From positions 1-7,918 of the forward strand of contig JAXDNH010000117.1 of assembly GCA_034669525.1 (NCBI GenBank): a DNA stretch of 7,918 bases, in the 5' to 3' direction. Below are positions 1-5,890 of the stretch, one piece after another. Numbering within the stretch: position 1 is the first letter of the stretch; each line of letters begins with the position of its first letter. The stretch is from JAFASC01 sp034669525. GTDB taxonomy: Bacteria > Pseudomonadota > Alphaproteobacteria > Rhizobiales > Beijerinckiaceae. The notes under the pieces were generated by a model that did no database searches, was not told the origin of the DNA, and saw only the letters and a list, made by a program, of their open reading frames with translations. The translations under genes and the position numbers were made by a program.

Positions 1-90
1 AGACGGACAGTCCATAGCCTCCAGCACGCTTGCCGCCTTAGCCTTGGTCTCGCTGTCGATCCGCGCCCGTACGGTGGTATCGCTCGCCAT
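1..90 (-). CDS. RelB/DinJ-family antitoxin, N-terminal fragment, possibly frameshifted
   Basis: Only the first 30 codons are in the window; the gene runs off the left edge. It begins MASDTTVRARID and continues with an alanine- and lysine-rich helix ending in VLEAM. This is the ribbon-helix-helix start typical of RelB/DinJ antitoxins, which bind their own promoter and neutralise a RelE/YafQ-type mRNA-cleaving toxin, usually encoded just downstream (here outside the window). ATG at 90 is chosen because GGAG (98-101) lies 7 bases upstream; ATG at 93 is possible but closer to that site. After the EAM at codons 24-26 the family normally has G-L-S-V-S, but this frame reads D-C-P-S. Shifting by one base gives CTG TCC GTC T, which is L-S-V followed by a T-initial codon. 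A one-base deletion near 11-12 therefore looks likely, which would make this a broken gene or a sequencing error. Family call is good; intactness is doubtful. Confidence 0.72.
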   Translation of the reverse strand, partial: MASDTTVRARIDSETKAKAASVLEAMDCPS

Positions 91-147
91 CATTCATCTC
101 CGCGGCCAAATGTAGCCCCTCGTCTGCGCACTTGCTAGGCGGCTTAG

Positions 148-1611
148 ATGGGCCTAGCTCGGCGCCGCATCCGTTCCCACCCCAATCCCGTGCCCGCAAA
201 CATCCTGACGCCCCTCATCGTCGCCTGCGCGCTGTTCATGGAGAACCTCGACGGCACGGTGATCGCGACCTCACTGCCGGCGATCGCGGCCGATCTCGGC
301 GAGGACCCGATCGCACTGAAGCTCGCGCTCACCTCCTATCTCCTATCGCTGGCAATCTTCATTCCGGCATCGGGCTGGGCGGCCGATCGTTTCGGCGCGC
401 GCACGGTGTTCCGTACCGCGATCGTCGGCTTCACGCTCGGCTCGATCCTCTGTGGGCTATCGAGCACGCTGCCGGAATTCGTCGCCGCGCGCGTGCTGCA
501 GGGCATCGGCGGCGCGATGATGGTGCCCGTCGGGCGACTCGTTCTAATCCGCGCCGTGCCGCGGGCCGAGCTTGTGCGCGCCATGGCTTATCTCAGCGTT
601 CCGGCGCTCCTCGGCCCGGTACTGGGCCCACCGGTCGGCGGTTTCATCACGACCTATTTCCACTGGCGCTGGATCTTTTGGATCAACGTGCCGATCGGCG
701 CGATCGGAATCGTGCTTGCAACTTTTTTCATACCGAATGTGAAGGAAGAGGCGCACTGGCCGCTCGACCGCGTCGGTTTCCTGCTTTCTGGCACCGGGTT
801 GGCGGCGCTGATCTTCGGCCTGACGGTGGCCGGCCGCGGTTTCGTCTCGCCGGCGGCCGACGCGGCTCTGATTGCCGCCGGCGTGGTGCTGGTCGCGCTC
901 TATATCCTGCATGCGCGCCGCACGCCCTTTCCGATCATCGATCTCAAGCTTTTGCGCGTTCCCACATTCTTCGCGGCGATCGCCGGCGGGTTTTTGTTCC
1001 GCGTCGGAATCGGCGCGATCCCGTTTTTGCTGCCGCTCTTGTTCCAGGTGGGGTTCGGTCTCACCCCATTTGAATCGGGCTCGCTCACCTTCGTCGCGGC
1101 AGCGGGCGCCATGCTGATGAAGACGACGGCCTCGCCGATTCTGCGCACGCTCGGCTTTCGTCAAGTGCTCGTCTGGAACACGCTTCTCTGCGCCGGCTTT
1201 CTCTGTGCCAACGCGCTATTTCGCCCATCAACGCCCCATCTCATCGTCATTGCAGTCCTGCTCGCCGGCGGCTTTTTCCGCTCACTGCAGTTCACCTCGC
1301 TCAATGCGCTCGCCTTCGCCGATATCGACAATCGCGCGATGAGCCGCGCGACCAGTTTTGCTGCGGTCGCGCAGCAGCTCTCGCTTTCGGTCGGCGTCTC
1401 CGTCGGCGCGGCAGGACTGGAATTCGCGCGCAGCCAGCACGGCGGCGGTGAGCTCGCAGTTGGCGACTTCGCGCCGGCGTTCCTGCTCGTCGCAGCTGTC
1501 TCAGTGACGTCGGTCTTGATGTTTTGGCGGCTTGAGCCGGATGCCGGTGCGGTTGTCTCGGGCCGCAAGGCCAGGGTTGTCGGCGAGGCGGCGGCCCAGC
1601 CCGGCGAGTAG
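148..1611 (+). CDS. DHA2-family MFS drug/proton antiporter (EmrB/QacA-like)
   Basis: A 487-residue inner-membrane transporter of the 14-helix drug:H+ antiporter-2 family, close in length to E. coli MdtD. Visible family signatures are LDGTVIATSLPAI at the end of helix 1 (residues 34-46, motif D1), GWAADRFGAR in the loop after helix 2 (76-85, motif A), the basic pair with AARVLQGIGG in helix 4 (113-122), and LLGPVLGPPVGG in helix 5 (154-165, antiporter motif C), followed by RWIFWINVPIG (174-184). Hydrophobic helices continue to about residue 460, and the last 25 residues are a polar, alanine-rich cytoplasmic tail. The start ATG has AGGCGG at 137-142, 5 bases upstream. It is transcribed divergently from the antitoxin, and no regulator or outer-membrane/adaptor partner gene is beside it. 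It would export a hydrophobic or toxic compound using the proton gradient; the substrate cannot be read from sequence. Its stop TAG abuts the opposing nnr stop. Confidence 0.93.
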   Translation: MGLARRRIRSHPNPVPANILTPLIVACALFMENLDGTVIATSLPAIAADLGEDPIALKLALTSYLLSLAIFIPASGWAADRFGARTVFRTAIVGFTLGSILCGLSSTLPEFVAARVLQGIGGAMMVPVGRLVLIRAVPRAELVRAMAYLSVPALLGPVLGPPVGGFITTYFHWRWIFWINVPIGAIGIVLATFFIPNVKEEAHWPLDRVGFLLSGTGLAALIFGLTVAGRGFVSPAADAALIAAGVVLVALYILHARRTPFPIIDLKLLRVPTFFAAIAGGFLFRVGIGAIPFLLPLLFQVGFGLTPFESGSLTFVAAAGAMLMKTTASPILRTLGFRQVLVWNTLLCAGFLCANALFRPSTPHLIVIAVLLAGGFFRSLQFTSLNALAFADIDNRAMSRATSFAAVAQQLSLSVGVSVGAAGLEFARSQHGGGELAVGDFAPAFLLVAAVSVTSVLMFWRLEPDAGAVVSGRKARVVGEAAAQPGE

Positions 1612-1614
1612 CTA
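1609..1614. other. Tail-to-tail stop junction TAG|CTA
   Basis: The plus-strand transporter stop (TAG, 1609-1611) and the minus-strand nnr stop (TAG read from 1614 to 1612) sit back to back and form the palindrome TAGCTA, with no base between. No separate space exists for an intrinsic terminator, so any terminator must lie inside coding sequence or the two transcripts must overlap. Confidence 0.9.
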
Positions 1615-3141
1615 CCGAGCCACCGAATTCGTAAGTTCGGTCCACACCTTCGGCAGCATCTCCGGCAGATCCTCTGAGATAAGTCCGGGGCCGAAGTGCG
1701 TCGCCGCCTCGCCATGCATCCACACCGCGGCGGCGCCAGCCTCGAACGCCAGCATGCCTTGCGCGAGCAGGCCACCGATCATACCCGCAAGCACATCACC
1801 CGCGCCGGCGGTGCCGAGCCAGGCGGGCGCATTGTGCGCGACCGCGGCGCGACCATCGGGATCGGCGACGATTGTGTCGGCGCCCTTAAGCACCAGGATC
1901 GCGCCGGACCTCCGCGCCGCTTCGCGCGCGCGCTCGACTTTTGGCAGCTGTTTGAATTCCTTGAAGAGACGCGCGAACTCACCATCGTGCGGTGTGAGAA
2001 CAACCGAACCACCCGAAGCACGAAGTGCCGCAAACAACCGCTCCGCGTCGCCGGCAAAACTCGTCAGCGCATCGGCATCGAGAACGTGCGCGCGCGGCTT
2101 CTCCGCGGCGCCCGGCGCGAGGGCAATCTCAACCAGCGCGCATGTTTCTTCGCCAACGCCAAGTCCGGGTCCAAGCACCACCGCGTTCTTTCGGGGATCG
2201 GCGAGAAGTTTGGCCAGCCCCGCGGGACCATCGCTTTGCCGCACCATGATTGCGGTGAGCGAAGCCACATGCACCGCGAGCGTGTCGCGCGGCGATGCGA
2301 CAGTCACGAGACCCGCCCCCGCCCGCAATGCGCCGCGCGCGGCAAGTCGCGCCGCGCCCGTTTCCGGCATGCGCCCCGAGACCACGACGGCATGGCCGCG
2401 GGTGTATTTGTGCCCGCCAAGTTGCGGCAGGCGCAGCGCGTGACGCCAGAGTTCGGGCTCGTTGACGAAGGTCTTCGGCGCGATTTCACCGAGGACGGAA
2501 ACCGGAATACCTATGTCGGCGAGCGTCAGCGCGCCGCAGTAAGTGCGGCCGGGCAGCAGCAGATGTCCGGGCTTCAATCGAAAGAAGGTGACGGTCTCCG
2601 TCGCGTGCAAAGACGCGCCGCGAACCTGCCCTGTCGTGCCGTCGATGCCGGAGGGGACATCGACGGCGATGATTGGCCGGCCGGTTGATCGGCCCCATTC
2701 GTCGATTCGCTCGACTGCCCGCTTCGCCGCGCCATCAAGATCGCGCGCGAGCCCCGCGCCGAACAGCGCATCGATCACAAGGTCGGCACTGTCGGGGGCG
2801 AGGCTATCCGTGTGCGCGATATGATCGCCCCATCGCCGCGCCGCCTCGGCCGCGTCGCCCTTCAAGCCGCGCGTCGGAACTAAGCTCGCGACCCGCACGA
2901 CAAAGCCGAACGCGCGCAGCATCCGGCCCGCGACGTAGCCGTCGCCACCGTTATTGCCCGGCCCGCACAGCACTACGACGCGGCGTCCACCAGCCGCATA
3001 GAGCCGCCGCGCCCCAGAACGCGCGATGGCAGCGCCGGCAGCTTCCATGAGCGACATGCTGGAGATGCCGGAGACGGAGGCGAGCCGATCGGCTTTGGCC
3101 ATTTCGGCAGTCGTCAGGAGCTCAACCGCCACGCAGGTCAC
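1612..3141 (-). CDS. nnr: Bifunctional NAD(P)HX epimerase / ADP-dependent NAD(P)HX dehydratase
   Basis: A cytoplasmic metabolite-repair enzyme. The N-terminal YjeF domain interconverts R and S hydrates of NADH/NADPH, and the C-terminal ribokinase-like domain dehydrates S-NAD(P)HX back to NAD(P)H using ADP. The epimerase half (about 6-225) shows GPGNNGGDG (60-68), DALFGAG (124-130) and DVPSGIDG (161-168). The dehydratase half (about 235-505) shows HKYTRGH (244-250), VLGPGLG (322-328), LDADAL (354-359), LTPHDGEF (382-389), KGAD (419-422) and GTAGAGD (443-449), whose last Asp is the expected catalytic residue. At 509 residues it is normal for the fused form. The start is GTG at 3141, overlapping the kinase stop as GTGA. 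A second GTG at 3132 would give MAVELLTTAEM and fits the usual N-terminus at least as well, and neither has a strong ribosome site. In many Rhizobiales this gene stands beside glnB; here it does not. Function is secure; the exact start is not. Confidence 0.95.
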   Translation of the reverse strand: MTCVAVELLTTAEMAKADRLASVSGISSMSLMEAAGAAIARSGARRLYAAGGRRVVVLCGPGNNGGDGYVAGRMLRAFGFVVRVASLVPTRGLKGDAAEAARRWGDHIAHTDSLAPDSADLVIDALFGAGLARDLDGAAKRAVERIDEWGRSTGRPIIAVDVPSGIDGTTGQVRGASLHATETVTFFRLKPGHLLLPGRTYCGALTLADIGIPVSVLGEIAPKTFVNEPELWRHALRLPQLGGHKYTRGHAVVVSGRMPETGAARLAARGALRAGAGLVTVASPRDTLAVHVASLTAIMVRQSDGPAGLAKLLADPRKNAVVLGPGLGVGEETCALVEIALAPGAAEKPRAHVLDADALTSFAGDAERLFAALRASGGSVVLTPHDGEFARLFKEFKQLPKVERAREAARRSGAILVLKGADTIVADPDGRAAVAHNAPAWLGTAGAGDVLAGMIGGLLAQGMLAFEAGAAAVWMHGEAATHFGPGLISEDLPEMLPKVWTELTNSVAR

Positions 3142-5315
3142 GCATCAAGAACTTGGCGAACTTTTGTCGCCAAGTCCTTATACGTAAATGGCTTCGGCAG
3201 TACATCGGCACCTGTTTCCAGCGTGTCCTTGGTGACGATCGCATCGCGCGTATAGCCGGACGTGAACAGCACTTTCAGCCCTGGGGCAGATGCGACCGCC
3301 GCATCCGCCAAATTTCGTCCATTCATGCGTCCGGGCAGAACGACGTCCGTGAAGAGGAGATCGATCGGCCCGGCCATTTCCAGAAGCTTGATCGCGGAGG
3401 GTCCGTCCGGCGCGGAGATGACCTTGTAACCTAGGTCTTCGAGCACCTGCACATCGAAGTGCCGGAGATCCTCATGATCCTCCACCACGAGGATCGTCTC
3501 GGCGCCACGCGGCACCTGGATGTCCTTGGCGGCATCGGTGCCCTCTCCCGTGCCGGACCTTTCCTCGTGGCGCGGCAGGTAGATTTTGACGCTCGTGCCG
3601 CCGCCGAGTTCGCTGTAGATTTTCACCACGCCATTGGATTGGCGAACGAAGCCGTAGACCTGGCTGAGGCCCAACCCCGTTCCCCTACCCACCTCTTTCG
3701 TCGTGTAGAAGGGCTCGAAAGCGCGCTCGAGCGTCGCCTGATCCATACCCGTGCCGGTATCGGTGATGCCGATCAGGACGTATGGTCCTGGCTGCCCCCT
3801 CTCGGGCAGTGTTTTCAGAAAATTCTCCTCAAGGCGGATGTTGCGCGCCTCGATCGTCAGACGCCCGCCATCGGGCATCGCGTCGCGCGAGTTGACGGCA
3901 AGGTTGAGGATCGCGCTTTCAAGCTGATTTGGATCAGCGCGGATATGCCAGACACCCTCTGAGAAGCGCGTTTCAAGATCGATCTTCTCGCCGAGGGTGC
4001 GGCGTAGAAGTTCTGTCATCGATCCAAGGAGTTCGTCGGGAGCGATGATGCGCGGGTTGAGCGGCTGACTGCGCGAGAAGGCAAGAAGCCGATGTGTGAG
4101 CGTCGCGGCACTCTCAACGCTCTGCACGGCCATGTCAGCGGCGCGGGCTATACGGGCTGTGTCCGCCGATTGCGGCAGTGCCGGCAGACGGCGGCGGATC
4201 GTCTCAAGTCCGCCCAGAATGACGGTCAGTAAGTTGTTGAAGTCATGGGCGATACCGCCGGTCAACTGCCCCACGGCTTCGAGCTTCTGCGCCTGGCGGA
4301 ACTGCGCCTCGATTTTTTCGCGCTCCTTTATCGCCTTCTCCCGCTCGCCAACCGCGATCGCCAGCTCCTCATACGCGCCGAGCTGGCGCATGAGCGTCCA
4401 GAGCGCGAAAGCGGCCGCTACCGCGGCGACCGTCGCGATCCCGAGGATCGTCAGCGCCACCTTCCGCCAGTCGGCGAGAATTTGATCGAAGGTGCGCGTG
4501 ACGTTGACGACGACCGGAAAATCCGTTGCTGCTGCTGTTGCGACGAGGCGCGCGGGGCCATCGAGCGAGCGCTCGGTCTCGTAGATGCCGAAATCGGCGT
4601 GATCCAGCATCCCGCTGAAAGATTTGATGGGAAAGCGCTTTCCGGTCCCTTCGATCCGCGGATGGCGCGCGAGCAGCAGGCCATCGCGCCGCCACAAACT
4701 GACGCCGCCTCCGTCGCCAAGTTGCAGGCTTTTGTAGAGCTTCTCGAAATGGGTGAGGTCGATGCCGCCGAGAATGAGGCCGAGGAACGCCCCGTCCTTC
4801 CCCGTCAGTCGATGGCCAAGATAGACTGTCCATGAGCCGGTCGTGCGATTTTCGACCGGCTCGCTGATGAACGGCTTGTCGGCGGGATTGTCCCGCAGCG
4901 CCGCGAAATAGTCGTCGTCGGCGACATTGACGTCGGGGACCGGATAATGGCGCGAGAAATTGATGAGGCGCCCGTCCGCCGCGATCAGCCTCAGCGCGTC
5001 GAGCTGCGGCACGCCGGCGAGGCGCGCCTGCAGGAACTCGTACATGTCGTGGCCGGCCTCTTTGCGGGCGTAACTCTCCGCATCGAAGACACCGTCGGCG
5101 ACGAGCTTCGCCTGGACGCTGCGCAGGACGAGATCGACGCTCTGCAGCGAGCGCGAGGTTTCCTCGACGAGAAGCAGATCGAGGCTGGTCAGGTCGCGCT
5201 TGGCATCGGCGACGTCGCGGTGGCGCAGTTCCAATGTCGCCGCGAGGGCTGCGCCAAGAATCGCGCCGACGGTCAAGAAGCCAAGCCAGAACAGCGTATG
5301 CGTCGACCGGTTCAC
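3138..5315 (-). CDS. Hybrid sensor histidine kinase/response regulator with periplasmic Cache-like sensor
   Basis: A 725-residue inner-membrane signalling protein. Order: membrane helix (about 8-28); periplasmic region (about 30-285) resembling a double PDC/Cache ligand sensor, with DALRLIAADGRLI (106-118) and LLLARHPRI (213-221); second helix (about 286-307); a charged linker helix (about 315-345); a HisKA-type domain with the phosphorylated His in GGIAHDFNN (H357); an HATPase domain with NSRDAM (475-480), DTGTGM (519-524) and GRGTGLGL (543-550); and a receiver domain (about 606-725) with acidic pair E612/D613, phosphoacceptor D657 in FTDVVLPG, T685 and K708 in LPKPF. All residues needed for autophosphorylation and phosphotransfer are present. 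There is no DNA-binding output, so the signal must leave through a phosphotransfer protein or another regulator that is not in this window. Start is GTG at 5315 with only weak GGGA-type upstream pairing. nnr follows with a 4-base overlap. The ligand is unknown; related sensors often bind small organic acids or amino acids. Confidence 0.94.
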   Translation of the reverse strand: MNRSTHTLFWLGFLTVGAILGAALAATLELRHRDVADAKRDLTSLDLLLVEETSRSLQSVDLVLRSVQAKLVADGVFDAESYARKEAGHDMYEFLQARLAGVPQLDALRLIAADGRLINFSRHYPVPDVNVADDDYFAALRDNPADKPFISEPVENRTTGSWTVYLGHRLTGKDGAFLGLILGGIDLTHFEKLYKSLQLGDGGGVSLWRRDGLLLARHPRIEGTGKRFPIKSFSGMLDHADFGIYETERSLDGPARLVATAAATDFPVVVNVTRTFDQILADWRKVALTILGIATVAAVAAAFALWTLMRQLGAYEELAIAVGEREKAIKEREKIEAQFRQAQKLEAVGQLTGGIAHDFNNLLTVILGGLETIRRRLPALPQSADTARIARAADMAVQSVESAATLTHRLLAFSRSQPLNPRIIAPDELLGSMTELLRRTLGEKIDLETRFSEGVWHIRADPNQLESAILNLAVNSRDAMPDGGRLTIEARNIRLEENFLKTLPERGQPGPYVLIGITDTGTGMDQATLERAFEPFYTTKEVGRGTGLGLSQVYGFVRQSNGVVKIYSELGGGTSVKIYLPRHEERSGTGEGTDAAKDIQVPRGAETILVVEDHEDLRHFDVQVLEDLGYKVISAPDGPSAIKLLEMAGPIDLLFTDVVLPGRMNGRNLADAAVASAPGLKVLFTSGYTRDAIVTKDTLETGADVLPKPFTYKDLATKVRQVLDA

Positions 5316-5412
5316 TCAGGGGTCCCGTTCGTAGCTTGGCACGGGCCGAACCATGAGCCGCCCGCTCAGCCAAATCAACCGCGGACACTCGTCCACCGGC
5401 AGGCCTCGATCT

Positions 5413-5441
5413 TTGCCTCAGCGATGATTATTTGCGATATT
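5413..5441 (+). promoter_or_regulatory. Candidate sigma-70 promoter for the Fe-S carrier/glpD pair
   Basis: TTGCCT (5413-5418) and GATATT (5436-5441) are separated by exactly 17 bases, in the most AT-rich patch of the divergent spacer and about 40 bases upstream of the carrier start. Each hexamer matches the consensus at four of six positions. I see no clear Irr, RirA or IscR operator. A convincing promoter for the kinase on the other strand was not found. This is inference from spacing and composition. Confidence 0.35.
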
Positions 5442-5472
5442 CGTCTCCTACATCTACGGCAGAAGCCTGCCC

Positions 5473-5476
5473 GGAG
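5473..5476 (+). promoter_or_regulatory. Ribosome binding site GGAG that fixes the Fe-S carrier start
   Basis: GGAG lies 6 bases before ATG 5483. The same frame is open upstream to a TTG at 5432, which overlaps the candidate promoter, so this site decides in favour of the shorter 133-residue protein. Confidence 0.6.
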
Positions 5477-5482
5477 AACCTG

Positions 5483-5884
5483 ATGGCCGCGCCGCGCCGT
5501 AAATTCAAAGTGATGTCGCTGACCGAGGCCGCCGCGGCGCGGGTGCGGGAGATCATGGACGCCGCCGAGAAGCCGCTCGTCGGCCTTCGCGTCGGCGTCA
5601 AGAACGGCGGCTGCGCCGGCATGTCCTACACGATGGAGATGGCCGAGGCCGCCGCGCCGACCGACGAGGTGGTCGAGGACAAGGGTGTCACCGTCCTCGT
5701 CGATCCGAAGGCGATCCTGTTCCTGCTCGGGACGGAAATGGACTACCAGACGACAAAGTTGTCGTCGGGCTTCGTCTTCAACAATCCGAACCAGACCTCG
5801 GCCTGCGGCTGTGGCGAGAGCGTCGCCATTACGCCCGCCACTCCGGAGCTTGCAAGTCTCGAAGTCTCTCGCCTGTCGGCCTGA
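5483..5884 (+). CDS. A-type iron-sulfur carrier (HesB/IscA/SufA/ErpA family)
   Basis: A 133-residue cytoplasmic protein of the A-type carrier family, which receives Fe-S clusters (or iron) from the scaffold and passes them to apo-enzymes. The three family cysteines are present: C44 in NGGCAGMSY and C108/C110 in the C-terminal SACGCGES. The core from MSLTEAA (11-17) through FVFNNPN (97-103) fits the family. After the CGCG motif there is an extension of about 20 residues (TPATPELASLEVSRLSA), longer than in classical IscA. ATG 5483 is preferred to upstream starts because of the GGAG site and because upstream residues do not resemble the family. No isc or suf scaffold genes are beside it, so it is a stand-alone carrier in this window; whether it is the SufA- or ErpA-like paralogue cannot be decided. 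glpD follows after 6 bases, so the two are probably cotranscribed. Confidence 0.92.
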   Translation: MAAPRRKFKVMSLTEAAAARVREIMDAAEKPLVGLRVGVKNGGCAGMSYTMEMAEAAAPTDEVVEDKGVTVLVDPKAILFLLGTEMDYQTTKLSSGFVFNNPNQTSACGCGESVAITPATPELASLEVSRLSA

Positions 5885-5886
5885 GG
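5883..5886 (+). promoter_or_regulatory. Ribosome binding site GAGG overlapping the carrier stop, for glpD
   Basis: GAGG begins inside the carrier's TGA stop and lies 4 bases before GTG 5891. The carrier stop and the glpD start are in the same frame (TGA GGC GCG GTG), so no earlier glpD start exists, and initiation is likely to depend on ribosomes finishing the carrier gene. Confidence 0.5.
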
Positions 5887-5890
5887 CGCG

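Noticed and set aside
91..147. Possible promoters in the antitoxin-transporter divergent gap, for example a TACATT-like -10 on the minus strand
   Set aside because: No partner -35 at good spacing; too weak to list.
544..1164. Long open frame on the minus strand across the MFS gene
   Set aside because: Its product is rich in Arg, Asp and Glu with no recognisable domain, and it lies wholly antisense to a clear transporter. Such shadows are expected in GC-rich DNA.
1532..2443. Plus-strand frame of about 300 codons opposite nnr, plus another at 1696-2688
   Set aside because: Low-complexity Ala/Ser/Arg composition, no motifs, and antisense to a well-supported enzyme.
4525..4545. Short GCT/GCA-type triplet run inside the kinase gene
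   Set aside because: Only a few Ala codons within the sensor domain; too short to be a meaningful repeat.
4369..5388. Long minus-strand frame overlapping the kinase in another phase
   Set aside because: Arg-rich composition without domains; the kinase frame has every expected motif.
5398..5471. Inverted repeat GGCAGGC (5398-5404) / GCCTGCC (5465-5471) bracketing the candidate promoter
   Set aside because: A 7-base arm pair is expected about once by chance in a spacer of this size, the loop is 60 bases, and no known operator matches.
5432..5482. N-terminal extension of 17 residues for the Fe-S carrier
   Set aside because: It starts at TTG inside the candidate promoter, does not resemble the family, and ATG 5483 has a good GGAG site.
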